Positions 17,379 through 27,513 of a DNA stretch of 64,000 nt are shown one piece after another (within the stretch, counting starts at the first letter, position 1; every line of letters begins with the position of its first letter). Under the pieces are notes generated by a model that made no database searches, had not been told where the DNA came from, and worked only from the letters and a program-made list of their open reading frames with translations. The position numbers and the translations under genes are program-made. This DNA comes from an uncultured Bacteroidales bacterium (GTDB lineage Bacteria; Bacteroidota; Bacteroidia; Bacteroidales; P3), in NCBI GenBank assembly GCA_905236645.1, contig CAJOMZ010000012.1:1-64000 (forward strand), given 5' to 3'.

Positions 17379-18488
17379 ATGGAAACTACATTATATCCTA
17401 TGAAGTTTATGCCGCTGTACAAGAACAAGGTGTGGGGCGGCAACAAGATAAAAACGCTTGGCTTCGACTACGCTCCGCTGCCGAACTGCGGCGAGCTGTG
17501 GGCGCTGTCGGCAGTGAAGGGCAACGAGTCGGTCATCGCCAACGGCTTCCTTGAGGGCAACACCCTCAACGACGCCCTTGAAATATATATGGGCGAACTG
17601 ATTGGAGAAAAGAACTATCAGCATTTCGGCAACGATTTCCCGCTGCTGGTCAAGATTATCGACTCGAACGACCGCCTGTCGATACAGGTGCATCCCGACA
17701 ACGCGCTGGCACGCAAACGCGGAATGGAAAACGGCAAGACCGAGATGTGGTATATCATCGAGGCAGAGGACGGCGCCGAGATAGTCGACGGCTTCGGGCA
17801 GCAGGTGACGCGCGAGGAGTATCAGAAGTTCCTTGAGCTGGGGCACGTTGAGGACATTCTCCACATCGAGCACCCGCAGGCCGGCGACGTGTTCTTTATC
17901 CCTGCCGGGCGGGTCCACGCCTTGGGCAAAGGCCTGCTGCTGGCCGAGATCCAGCAGTCGTCGGACACCACCTACCGCATCTACGACTACAACCGGCCCG
18001 ATGTCGACGGCAAACTGCGCCAGCTGCATACCGCCGAGGCGCTCGACGCCATCGACTTCAGCCCCACAACGGACGGCAAGACCCACTACAGATACTATCC
18101 AAACGACACTGTGCGCCTGGCCGAATGCCCCTATTTCACGACCAACCTCATTGCACTCGACAAGCCGATGCGCAAGAACTTCGCACAGCTCGACTCGTTC
18201 ATCATCTACCTTTGCACCGAGGGCATCGCCGCGGTCAAGACCCTCGACACCATCTGCCCAATCCACGCTGGCGAATGCGTCCTTGTGCCGGCAGCTGCCG
18301 ACACGGTGGAACTCTACAGCGAAGGGGCCGCAAAGCTGCTTGAAGTCTATGTCGACCCAGGGCAATGGAACGAGGAAGGCGTAAACCATACGCTCGATTT
18401 CGACTGGGTGGCGCAGTTCATCGGTAGCGGCAACCCCGACGACTATTTATACGACAAAGGTTTGGAAGAGCTCGACAACGAAGCCTGA
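17379..18488 (+). CDS. manA: Mannose-6-phosphate isomerase, class I
   Basis: Zinc-dependent type I phosphomannose isomerase (cupin) interconverting mannose-6-P and fructose-6-P, feeding GDP-mannose or mannose use. 369 aa. Zinc ligands are visible in IQVHPDN (Gln and His), GKTEMWYI (Glu) and PAGRVHALG (His). The N-terminus LYPMKFMPLYKNKVWGGNKI is typical. A second start, MKFMPLYKN, 7 codons on, is possible. It ends about 150 bp before the exporter operon promoter, with no clear terminator hairpin. Confidence 0.93.
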   Translation: METTLYPMKFMPLYKNKVWGGNKIKTLGFDYAPLPNCGELWALSAVKGNESVIANGFLEGNTLNDALEIYMGELIGEKNYQHFGNDFPLLVKIIDSNDRLSIQVHPDNALARKRGMENGKTEMWYIIEAEDGAEIVDGFGQQVTREEYQKFLELGHVEDILHIEHPQAGDVFFIPAGRVHALGKGLLLAEIQQSSDTTYRIYDYNRPDVDGKLRQLHTAEALDAIDFSPTTDGKTHYRYYPNDTVRLAECPYFTTNLIALDKPMRKNFAQLDSFIIYLCTEGIAAVKTLDTICPIHAGECVLVPAAADTVELYSEGAAKLLEVYVDPGQWNEEGVNHTLDFDWVAQFIGSGNPDDYLYDKGLEELDNEA

Positions 18489-18612
18489 ACGGTTTTGTTC
18501 CCGAGCCGTTGCACTCTTCAGGCAGAGCTTGCATAAACGGCTTGCAAACAGCAGTCTTAGGCCTGTATTTTAACATTTCCGAAAAGCATTTGGACATTTA
18601 AGACAAAAGCTT

Positions 18613-18643
18613 TTTGTCACATAATTCATTATTAGTACTTTTG
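18613..18643 (+). promoter_or_regulatory. Promoter of the TolC/ABC-2 exporter operon
   Basis: TTTG (18613-18616), 19-nt spacer, TACTTTTG (18636-18643) followed by CA: both elements match the Bacteroidota consensus exactly. The start codon is about 40 nt downstream. It probably serves the whole six-gene operon to 25505. Confidence 0.75.
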
Positions 18644-18681
18644 CATCTTTGAATTTGTGTTGTTACCTAAAGGATAAAGCA

Positions 18682-20142
18682 ATGAAAACCAGAATTATAC
18701 TTGCATTGTTGATGCTTCTCTGCACCTCGGGTTTGAGTGCGCAGCAGGTGCTTACGCTTGAGCAGTGCCGCGAAAAGGCGCTGCAGGCCAACAAGGGCCT
18801 TAAGATGTCGGAAGAGAAGAGGATTGAGACCGAGAATCTGCAGAAAGCGGCCCTGTGGCAGATGCTGCCCAAGGTGGGCGCCACTGGCGGCTACACCTGG
18901 ATGGACAAGAGCGTAAACCTGCTCAGCGACGAGCAGAGAGACCGCATAAACAACCTGGGGAACAACGTGCAGAACAGCATAGACCAGGCCATCCGCGAGG
19001 AGGCGGGCAACCTGCCCATCGGAGGCCAGCTGATAGGCGACCTGCTGTCAAATGTCGTAAATAATTCAAACCTAAGCTCTTCGCTCAACAATGTCGGTCA
19101 GGAAATCACTCAGGCCCTCGAAACCGACACTCGCAACACGACTTTTGGTGTAGTAACGCTCACGCAGCCTATCTATCTGGGAGGCAAGCTGATGGCGTTA
19201 TATAAGACGGCTTCGCTGATGAACAGATTGTCAGGCATAGAGTACGACAAGAAGAAGGAGGAGACGCTCATCGCCGTCGACGAGGCCTACTGGCAGGTGG
19301 TCAGCGTGAAGCACAAGAAAGAATTGGCCGAGCAATACGCAGCGCTGCTCGACACCCTCAACCACAACGTCGAGGAACTTGTGGCTGCAGAGATGGCCAC
19401 TAAAGGCGATCTGGCCAAAGTGCGCGTCAAACTCAATGAGGCGCAGATGTCGCTTACCAAAGCGACCAATGGCCTTGCACTGGCCAAGATGCTGCTTGCA
19501 CAGCGTTGCGGAATGCCCCTTGACGGCGACTTCGATGTGTCGGAGAGTAATCCGACCCTGGCGCTGACCCGGCGTCAGACAATAGATATGGAGGATGTGT
19601 GGCAGAACCGGCGCGAGATGCAGATGCTTCGCATAAGCGACAGCATATCGCAGCAGGGGGTTCGCCTTGCGGCATCGTCGCTCAAGCCCAACGTTGCCTT
19701 TACGGGCGGCTACCTGTTCTCCAATCCCAACCTGTTCAATGGCTTCCAGAATGAGTGGGGCGGTACGCTGATGGCAGGTGTTGTGGTCAATGTACCCATA
19801 CTCCACATCGGCGGCATCTATTCCATCAAGGCGGCCAAAGCCAAGCGTCGCGAGGTGGCCTACCAGATTGAGGAAGCGCAGGAGATGATTGAGCTGCAGG
19901 TCAACAAGCTGAACTGTGAGTTGGAACTCGCCTACAAGAAACTGGACCAGGCCCAGAGCAACCTGACGCAAGCCGAGGAGAACCTGCGGCTGGCCGACGA
20001 GAGCTTCAAGGCAGGGATGTGCAGCAGCAGCGACCTTATGGCGGCCCAGACCGCCTGGATGTCGGCCAAAAGCGACATCCTTGACGCCGAGATAGAGATA
20101 GAGATGAACAGCATTTACCTTACACAAGCAATTGGAAAATAA
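18682..20142 (+). CDS. TolC-family outer membrane efflux protein
   Basis: 486-aa outer-membrane channel subunit. The start MKTRIILALLMLLC at 18682 is chosen because it begins the signal peptide (ending LSAQ, Gln at +1) after a purine-rich AAGGATAAAGCA. The mature protein has long alternating helices with heptad-like Gln/Ala/Leu patterns and two repeat halves, as in the OEP family (EQCREKALQANKGLKMSEEKR; LAYKKLDQAQSNLTQAEENLRLADESF). It forms the outer end of the efflux system with the HlyD-like adaptor 14 nt downstream. Confidence 0.9.
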   Translation: MKTRIILALLMLLCTSGLSAQQVLTLEQCREKALQANKGLKMSEEKRIETENLQKAALWQMLPKVGATGGYTWMDKSVNLLSDEQRDRINNLGNNVQNSIDQAIREEAGNLPIGGQLIGDLLSNVVNNSNLSSSLNNVGQEITQALETDTRNTTFGVVTLTQPIYLGGKLMALYKTASLMNRLSGIEYDKKKEETLIAVDEAYWQVVSVKHKKELAEQYAALLDTLNHNVEELVAAEMATKGDLAKVRVKLNEAQMSLTKATNGLALAKMLLAQRCGMPLDGDFDVSESNPTLALTRRQTIDMEDVWQNRREMQMLRISDSISQQGVRLAASSLKPNVAFTGGYLFSNPNLFNGFQNEWGGTLMAGVVVNVPILHIGGIYSIKAAKAKRREVAYQIEEAQEMIELQVNKLNCELELAYKKLDQAQSNLTQAEENLRLADESFKAGMCSSSDLMAAQTAWMSAKSDILDAEIEIEMNSIYLTQAIGK

Positions 20143-20156
20143 AACAGTAACAATAA

Positions 20157-21143
20157 ATGAAAGAGAACAACAAGACATTGATTGCAGGCCTTCTGGCCGT
20201 CATAGGCGCGGTGGCCATAGTAGCCCTCGTGGGCCTGTTCGCCATACATCCGCAGAAAGAGATGCTGCTTGGCGAGGCTGATGCCACCGAATACCGTGTG
20301 TCGAATATGGTGCCGGGGCATATCGACCGGCTTTTTGTGAGTGAAGGCGACGTAGTGCGTGCCGGCGACACTCTGGCTCACATAGGTAGCCGTCAGGTCA
20401 ACGCCAAGATGATTCAGGCCAAGGCTGCCCGCAGCGCTGCCAGTGCGCAGAGCCGCAAGGCCAAAGGCGGTGCTCGCGACCAGCAGGTACAGATGGCCTA
20501 CCAGGTGTGGCAGAAAGCACAGGCCGCCGAGTCGGTCTACAAGAAATCGTACGATCGCGTCAAAGGCCTGTATGAGAAAGGCGTTGTCTCGGCACAGCAG
20601 TTCGACGAGGTAGACGCAAAATACAAGGCTGCCCAAGCCGACTGTGCGGCTGCCGAGCAGCAATACCTGATGGCAAAAGAGGGCGCGCAGTCCGAGGACA
20701 TCGCTGCAGCCTCGGCGCTGGTCAACCAAGCCGGCGGTGCCGTGGCTGAGGTGCAGAGCTACCTCGACGACAGCTACATCATCGCTCCTTGCGACGGCGA
20801 GGTGGTTGAGCTCTATGTCAAACTTGGCGACCTTGTAGGCACCGGCGCACCGGTGGCCTCCATACTCGAATTGAGCGACAACTGGTTCAATTTCAGCATC
20901 AGGGAGGATCTGCTCAAGGACATCAAGACAGGCCAGTCGGTCAAGGTGCGCATTCCTGCCCTTGGCGACAATACTTACTCCTGCACGGTACGCAGCGTGA
21001 AGGTTATGGCGAGCTATGCCACCTGGCGTGCCACCAAAACCTTGGGCCAGTACGATGTCAAGAGCTTTGATGTGAAGGTAGTGCCTCAGGAAGACATTGA
21101 AGGCCTGCGGCCCGGAATGACGGCCATTCTGTCTGACAAATAA
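20157..21143 (+). CDS. HlyD-family membrane fusion protein
   Basis: 328-aa periplasmic adaptor. One N-terminal membrane anchor (about 6-29). The lipoyl/biotinyl half-motif VPGHIDRLFVSEGDVVRAGDTLAHI is followed by a coiled-coil hairpin (about 85-185) and the second half-motif IIAPCDGEVVELYVKLGDLVGTGAPV, then a beta-barrel domain. It bridges the ABC-2 permeases and the TolC-like channel encoded on either side. The closest named architectures are YhiI and EmrA-type adaptors. Confidence 0.88.
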   Translation: MKENNKTLIAGLLAVIGAVAIVALVGLFAIHPQKEMLLGEADATEYRVSNMVPGHIDRLFVSEGDVVRAGDTLAHIGSRQVNAKMIQAKAARSAASAQSRKAKGGARDQQVQMAYQVWQKAQAAESVYKKSYDRVKGLYEKGVVSAQQFDEVDAKYKAAQADCAAAEQQYLMAKEGAQSEDIAAASALVNQAGGAVAEVQSYLDDSYIIAPCDGEVVELYVKLGDLVGTGAPVASILELSDNWFNFSIREDLLKDIKTGQSVKVRIPALGDNTYSCTVRSVKVMASYATWRATKTLGQYDVKSFDVKVVPQEDIEGLRPGMTAILSDK

Positions 21144-21163
21144 GCCTTTGCCCGATATCGACT

Positions 21164-22357
21164 ATGAAGATGCAAGGTGTAAACAGGGTACTTGTCCGCG
21201 AACTGCGGCGCATCTGGCGCAACCCGCGTTATTTAGTCTTGATGACGCTGGGCGTTGTGTTCACCTTTGTCTTCTTTGCCACCATCACCAAAGAGGGACA
21301 GCCGCAGTGCCTGTCGGTAGCTGTGGTCGATATGGACGGCTCCTACCTGTCGCGGCGCATCTGCCACGAGATAGACGCCACGCCGGGTGTGAAAGTCGTT
21401 GCCGTCTACAACAACCACACCGAGGCGCGCAGGGCAATGCAGAGAGGCGACATCTTCGCCTTCTACGAGATTCCCAAAGGCACCTACAACGACCTGCTCC
21501 AGTTCCGCTCGCCCCACTTTGTGCTCTATGTCAATTCGGCCTATATGCTGGCCGGAACCCTGAGCTACAGGCAATTGGCCACGATGGGAATGCTGGCCAC
21601 CGGCGCCGTGCAGCGCGAGGTGTACCGCAAAAACGGCTATAGCGACGAGCAGGCTATGGGGCTTATACAGCCTGTGGAATACGACACGCGCACCATCGGC
21701 AACCCGTGGATAAACTACGGCAACTATCTGATGACCACGCTTATTCCGGCGGTGATAGCCTTCATCGTGCTGATGCACACGACCTACGTCATTGGCCGCG
21801 AGCGTCAGGAGCGCACGCTGAAAAGCTGGATGCGCCGTGCCGGAGGCAACGAACTCTATGCCCTGCTGGGCAAGATGCTGCCCTACACCGCCTGGTACAC
21901 GCTGCTCTGCCTGCTGGCCAACCTGATAATGTTCGGCCCTATGGGGTTCCCGCTCGAGGGCAGCTGGATGCTGATGGTGGTCAACAGCTTATTGCTCGTC
22001 TATGCCGCTCAGTGCGTTGGCTGCTTCATAGCCTGTGTCATCCCCGATCCGCCGCTTGCTATGAGCATCAGCGCCATCTACAGTGCTATGAGCTTCTCGC
22101 TCAGCGGCTTCTCCTTCCCTGTCGAGGGTATGCCAAGCTTCTTCTACAGCTTCGCCTGGCTCTACCCCATACGCCACTACTACCAGAACTTCAGCGACAT
22201 AGCCATCTTCGGCAATGGCTTTGCACACTGCTGGCCGCGCTTCTGTGCGCTTGTGGCTTTCAGCGTGTTGCCCATAGTCGGGGCCCTGTTCCTCCGCTGG
22301 CAAATGTCGTGCCAGGCACGGCAGTCCGTCCAACCCTCTAAAACCGATGTGCAATGA
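21164..22357 (+). CDS. ABC-2 type transporter permease (first)
   Basis: 397-aa inner-membrane permease. One N-terminal membrane segment (about 25-43), a large periplasmic domain (about 45-190: CLSVAVVDMDGSYLSRRICHEIDATPGVKV), and a C-terminal block of five hydrophobic segments, the layout of ABC-2 permeases of the YhhJ/DrrB type. Its stop overlaps the next start (ATGA at 22354-22357), so the two permeases are translationally coupled and likely form a heterodimer. No ATP-binding partner gene is present in the operon. Confidence 0.87.
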   Translation: MKMQGVNRVLVRELRRIWRNPRYLVLMTLGVVFTFVFFATITKEGQPQCLSVAVVDMDGSYLSRRICHEIDATPGVKVVAVYNNHTEARRAMQRGDIFAFYEIPKGTYNDLLQFRSPHFVLYVNSAYMLAGTLSYRQLATMGMLATGAVQREVYRKNGYSDEQAMGLIQPVEYDTRTIGNPWINYGNYLMTTLIPAVIAFIVLMHTTYVIGRERQERTLKSWMRRAGGNELYALLGKMLPYTAWYTLLCLLANLIMFGPMGFPLEGSWMLMVVNSLLLVYAAQCVGCFIACVIPDPPLAMSISAIYSAMSFSLSGFSFPVEGMPSFFYSFAWLYPIRHYYQNFSDIAIFGNGFAHCWPRFCALVAFSVLPIVGALFLRWQMSCQARQSVQPSKTDVQ

Positions 22358-23598
22358 TCAGTGCGCTCAAGGATATATGGACCATCTTCAGCATCGAGGT
22401 GCGCCGCGTGTTCGGCGACTGGACGGTGCTGCTCATCTTCTTTCTCGCCCCGATTCTCTACCCGTTCATCTTCTGCTTTATCTACCACAACGAGAATGTA
22501 GAGAATATGCCGATAGCGGTGGTCGACGAGGCGCGCAGCGCCGACAGTAAGCGCTTCATCCACAAGCTCGACGCCACGCCCGAGCTGACGGTGGCCTACC
22601 GCTGCAGCAACCTTGGCGAGGCGCGTCGGTTGATGGACGGCCACGAGGTGCGCTCCATCTTCTATTTCCCCGAAGACTTCTCGCAGCGCCTGGCCGAGAA
22701 GCGCACAGCCCGTGTCGTAGTCTTCAGCGATATGAGCTCCTTCTACTTCTACAAGGCGGCCCTCACCGGCGGCAACGCCGTGCTCATCGACGAGATGCAC
22801 ACCATAGAGCTGCAGCGCTACAAGCAGGCTGGCCTCAGCGACGAAGAGGCCCAGGTGCAGATGCAGCCCGTAGTGATGGAGAACACCACCCTCTTCAACC
22901 CCACCGGCGGCTACGGAAGCTTCTTCCTGCCCTGCCTTATGGTGCTGGTGATGCACCAGACCCTCTTCCTCGGCATCTGCATCCTTATCGGCGACGCCCG
23001 CGAGAACCGCAAGTCGCTGCGCCTCATACCCTCCCATCTGCGCCGCGCAAGCATACATCGCGTCACCTTTGGCCGCTCGCTGTGCTACCTGCTCATCTAT
23101 GTGCCCCTGTGCATCCTCGACCTCTGGTTCATACCGCGCTGGTTCAACCTGCCCCAGCTTGGCAACCTCTACACCATTCTCATCTTCTGCCTGCCGTTCC
23201 TGCTGGCCACCATCTTCTTCGCTATGACCGTTGGCAACCTACTGGTGCGGCAGAAGATATCGCCTATGCTATGCTTCGTCTTCTTCAGCCTTGTGCTCTT
23301 CATCCTGAGCGGAATGGTGTGGCCGCAGGAGAGTATGCCGCGCTTATGGTACCTCTTCAGCTACCTTTTCCCCTCCACGCCGGGCGTGCAGGGCTACATC
23401 AAGATTGCGTCGATGGGCGCGCAACTCTCCGAGGTGCGCCACGAATATATGACCCTCTGGATACAGGCCGCCGTCTACTTCTCGGCGTCTACGCTCATCC
23501 TCAGCGCCCGGCTTCTGTTGCGCCGCCGCCGCAACATCATAGTCCACAGCCTGCGCCGGCAACAGCAGGCTGTGGTACAGTGGCAGAAAAAACACTAA
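22354..23598 (+). CDS. ABC-2 type transporter permease (second)
   Basis: 414-aa paralogue of the preceding permease with the same layout: N-terminal membrane segment (about 23-42), periplasmic domain (PIAVVDEARSADSKRFIHKLDATPELTVAYRC), then five C-terminal membrane segments and a basic tail (LLLRRRRNIIVHSLRRQQQ). It starts inside the stop of the first permease and is followed 12 nt later by the sensor kinase. The ATPase needed for an ABC exporter is not encoded in this operon. Confidence 0.87.
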   Translation: MISALKDIWTIFSIEVRRVFGDWTVLLIFFLAPILYPFIFCFIYHNENVENMPIAVVDEARSADSKRFIHKLDATPELTVAYRCSNLGEARRLMDGHEVRSIFYFPEDFSQRLAEKRTARVVVFSDMSSFYFYKAALTGGNAVLIDEMHTIELQRYKQAGLSDEEAQVQMQPVVMENTTLFNPTGGYGSFFLPCLMVLVMHQTLFLGICILIGDARENRKSLRLIPSHLRRASIHRVTFGRSLCYLLIYVPLCILDLWFIPRWFNLPQLGNLYTILIFCLPFLLATIFFAMTVGNLLVRQKISPMLCFVFFSLVLFILSGMVWPQESMPRLWYLFSYLFPSTPGVQGYIKIASMGAQLSEVRHEYMTLWIQAAVYFSASTLILSARLLLRRRRNIIVHSLRRQQQAVVQWQKKH

Positions 23599-23610
23599 AA
23601 GACATCCACA

Positions 23611-24711
23611 ATGCAAAAACCATTAGTCAAAACCCCCAACCTGCTGCAATCCTTCAACGCCAAGAACGCACTGTGGATTGCCCTTGTCGGCAGCGTGCTG
23701 CTGACTGGAATAATGACCCTCGCGCACATCAACCGCGGATGGACCGTCGACGACAACTACCACATCGTCTACTCCTTCTCCGCCAACGCACTGCTGCTGT
23801 TCACCATACTCATCTTCAGCTTCACCGTCATCAAAAGCCGCCTTGCCCATAAATGGAAATACACACTCGGCATCGTCGGCTCGCTGCTCATAGCAATAGC
23901 GCTGTCCACCATCCTGGGATGGCTCTACAGGGCGATATACAGCGACCTCAACCTTGCCGACCCGAACACCGTCAACCTTACACGCGACGTCGTGGTTGCC
24001 GTGATCGCCATCCTTATATCGTTGATACTCTACAACTTCACTCGGCGGCAGCAGTCCAACATCGAAAAAGAACGGCTCCAGAACGAGAACCTGATTGTGC
24101 GCTACGAGGCCCTCGAAAACCAGCTCGACCCCCACTTCCTCTTCAACTCGCTCAACACCCTCAGCGGGCTTATCGGCACCGACGACGCCAAGGCGCAGCA
24201 ATACCTGCAGCAGCTCGCCTCGACCTATCGCTACATAATGCAGGGCAAGCGCCTCGTGACGCTTGAGGAGGAGCTGCAGTTCACCGACTCCTACTGCCAG
24301 ATGATGGCCATACGCTACGGCCAGAACCTGCGCTTCGAACAAGACATCGACCCCGACCTGACACACTACCGCATCATTCCCATCAGTATACAGCTTCTGA
24401 TAGAGAACGCACTGAAACACAACGTGGTCAGCAGCCGCTACCCGCTCACCATACACCTCGAAACGACAGCGGCCCACACCTTCCGCGTAAGCAACACCAT
24501 ACGCCCCAAGCAAGAGGACGATGCCGGCACCGGCCTGGGCCTGGCCAACCTTGCAAAGCGCTATCAACTGCTTTGCCACCAGGACGTTACAATAACCGAT
24601 GCCGACAATGTCTTTGTCGTCGAGGTGCCGCTGCTCGACCCAGCCGAGTCGGACAAATGGATAATACCCCTCGAGGACGGCACGGAGCACAGGCAAAATA
24701 AAATCCGTTAA
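23611..24711 (+). CDS. LytS/YehU-type sensor histidine kinase
   Basis: 366-aa membrane sensor kinase with four hydrophobic segments (about 20-38, 58-75, 85-105, 126-142), a short coiled linker, and a His_kinase domain with phospho-acceptor H175 in LENQLDPHFLFNSLN. The ATP-binding region has the N-box LLIENALKHNV and GTGLGLANLAKRY. No extracytoplasmic sensor domain is present, so it probably senses in or near the membrane. It pairs with the LytTR regulator 17 nt downstream. The operon layout suggests the pair controls or responds to the exporter. Confidence 0.9.
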   Translation: MQKPLVKTPNLLQSFNAKNALWIALVGSVLLTGIMTLAHINRGWTVDDNYHIVYSFSANALLLFTILIFSFTVIKSRLAHKWKYTLGIVGSLLIAIALSTILGWLYRAIYSDLNLADPNTVNLTRDVVVAVIAILISLILYNFTRRQQSNIEKERLQNENLIVRYEALENQLDPHFLFNSLNTLSGLIGTDDAKAQQYLQQLASTYRYIMQGKRLVTLEEELQFTDSYCQMMAIRYGQNLRFEQDIDPDLTHYRIIPISIQLLIENALKHNVVSSRYPLTIHLETTAAHTFRVSNTIRPKQEDDAGTGLGLANLAKRYQLLCHQDVTITDADNVFVVEVPLLDPAESDKWIIPLEDGTEHRQNKIR

Positions 24712-24728
24712 AACAAAAATCCTGACTT

Positions 24729-25505
24729 ATGAACGCTATAATCATTGAAGACGAGCAAATTGCAGCCCAGAACCTGAAACGACTGCTTGCCGAGGCAGCC
24801 CCCGACATCCAGGTGACCGACACACTGCAGTCGGTCGAGGAATCGGTCGAATACTTCAGCCACATCCAAACGCCTCTTGATGTGGTCTTTATGGACATCC
24901 ACCTGGCCGACGGCCTTGCCTTCCGCATCTTTGACCAGACCACGGTCAACTGCCCCGTCGTCTTCACCACGGCCTACGACCAATATGCCCTCGACGCATT
25001 CAAAGTCAACGGCATAGACTACCTGCTGAAGCCGATAAACCGGAACGACCTGGCCCGCGCCATCCAGAAACTGCGCCTCCTCGCCAACGAAGGCCCCGAC
25101 CGGCGGCCGGCGCCGCTCAGCCCCGAAACCATAGCGTCGCTGATGGAGATGACCCAGCAGCACCGCTACAAATCGCACTTCCTCATCCCCGTCCGCGACA
25201 AGCTCGTCCCGCTGCCTGTCAAGAGCATAGCCTATATCTTCCTCGACGACAAGATATCGCGCGCCGTGACCTTCGACAACCAGACGCACATCATCGACAA
25301 GCCGCTCGACTACATCTTCGCACAGCTCAACCCCAACCTCTTCTTCCGCGCCAACCGACAGTATATCATCGCCCACAGCGCCGTCGCCGACATCTCGCTC
25401 TGGCCCATCGGCAAGCTGCACGTGAGCCTTACCGTGGCCACCCCCGACAAGATCATCATCCCACGCGCACGCGTCGCGGAATTCAAGGACTGGTACACCA
25501 ACTGA
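24729..25505 (+). CDS. LytTR-family response regulator
   Basis: 258-aa two-component regulator. The receiver domain (1-120) has D7/E8 acidic residues, phospho-acceptor D56 (FMDIHLADG) and K101 (LLKPI). The C-terminal LytTR DNA-binding domain (about 150-255) carries HFLIPVRDKLVPLPVKSIAYI and FFRANRQYIIAHSAV. It is the cognate partner of the LytS-type kinase and the last gene of the six-gene operon, ended by the hairpin at 25540-25560. Confidence 0.93.
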   Translation: MNAIIIEDEQIAAQNLKRLLAEAAPDIQVTDTLQSVEESVEYFSHIQTPLDVVFMDIHLADGLAFRIFDQTTVNCPVVFTTAYDQYALDAFKVNGIDYLLKPINRNDLARAIQKLRLLANEGPDRRPAPLSPETIASLMEMTQQHRYKSHFLIPVRDKLVPLPVKSIAYIFLDDKISRAVTFDNQTHIIDKPLDYIFAQLNPNLFFRANRQYIIAHSAVADISLWPIGKLHVSLTVATPDKIIIPRARVAEFKDWYTN

Positions 25506-25539
25506 CGCCGGCGGCGCCCCGTCCCGCAACCGTTCCCAC

Positions 25540-25560
25540 GGCGTAGCAACACGCCTTTTT
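25540..25560 (+). terminator. Terminator of the exporter/two-component operon
   Basis: GGCGT - AGCAAC - ACGCC followed by five T. Short G+C-rich stem with a T-run, 34 nt after the regulator stop and just before repeat copy A2. Confidence 0.6.
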
Positions 25561-25562
25561 CA

Positions 25563-25693
25563 CCGTACCAACACCGCTCGTTGTCCAGTCGTTGTCCAGT
25601 TGTTGTCCAGTTGTTGTCCAGTTCCAGTCATTGACTGGACAACAACTGGACAACAACTGGACAACGACTGGACAACGAGCGGACTTGGTACGG
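25563..25693. repeat. Type A 11-bp-unit hairpin element, copy A2
   Basis: Four left units start at 25579 and four right units follow the central CCAGTCATTGACTGG (25624-25638). Six extra bases (TCCAGT, 25623-25628) form a partial fifth unit on the left. Outer inverted flanks CCGTACCAACACCGCT and AGCGGACTTGGTACGG match with two differences. It fills part of the 386-bp gap between the LytTR regulator and ribBA; the remainder (25700-25840) is G+C-rich and shows no FMN riboswitch signature. Confidence 0.9.
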
Positions 25694-25843
25694 TCCGGAC
25701 ACGGCGTAAAACCGAAGCAGTCGCGCCTTTTCCGTGCCGAGGGACAGGCTTTCCGCCCTTGCCGGGGCGTCGGCCTGCCGGCGCCGCCGCCGGGCAGGAC
25801 AGGGGACGGGCGAAAAAAAATTCACTCTGTCGCTTTTTTGTTG

Positions 25844-25851
25844 TATCTTTG
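25844..25851 (+). promoter_or_regulatory. ribBA: ribBA promoter -7 element
   Basis: TATCTTTG followed by CAC, full TAnnTTTG match, 41 nt upstream of the ribBA start. The leader is A+T-rich. Confidence 0.65.
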
Positions 25852-25891
25852 CACTTCCAAATACTGTGATTTTTATTTTATTTATTTTTAT

Positions 25892-27103
<1,212 letters not shown>

Positions 27104-27176
27104 CTGATTGGCTTGTAGTTAAAGCCAGTCATTTGAATCATACATAAAAATATTTTCCAGTTTACAAAAAAGTTCG

Positions 27177-27184
27177 TATCTTTG
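27177..27184 (+). promoter_or_regulatory. Promoter -7 element for the zapA operon
   Basis: TATCTTTG followed by CAC, 32 nt upstream of the 97-aa coiled-coil gene. Confidence 0.65.
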
Positions 27185-27215
27185 CACCCGCCAAAATGTA
27201 TAATAAAACGACAAA

Positions 27216-27509
27216 ATGTTTGACTTTGAGACTTCGCTGAGCGGAATAGAATACAAGGTGAGACAGCTGATTGAGGACAACAACCGGCTGAAGGACAGGG
27301 TCTTGGAGCTGACTGAGGCAAACGAAGAACTTAACGAACACATCAAAAACAAAGACAACAAGATAAAGGAATTAATTGAAGAAACCCAAATATTAAAACT
27401 CAGGAATACGCTTGTACAGAAAGGCGATTCAGCAGAAATAAAACTCAAAATCAATCAGTTGATTCGTAATATTGACAAAAGTCTAATGCTATTGACTAAA
27501 GTGGACTGA
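27216..27509 (+). CDS. Small coiled-coil protein upstream of zapA
   Basis: 97-aa protein, almost entirely predicted coiled coil (FETSLSGIEYKVRQLIEDNNRLKDRVLELTEANEELNEHI...), heptad-rich to about residue 60. It lies 4 nt before zapA. A division-associated ZapB-like role is a reasonable inference from structure and context, but there is no sequence signature that proves it. Confidence 0.72.
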   Translation: MFDFETSLSGIEYKVRQLIEDNNRLKDRVLELTEANEELNEHIKNKDNKIKELIEETQILKLRNTLVQKGDSAEIKLKINQLIRNIDKSLMLLTKVD

Positions 27510-27513
27510 CCTG

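Noticed and set aside
25700-25890. FMN riboswitch in front of ribBA
   Set aside because: No RFN-type conserved segments could be found in the leader; only a promoter and A+T-rich spacer are visible.
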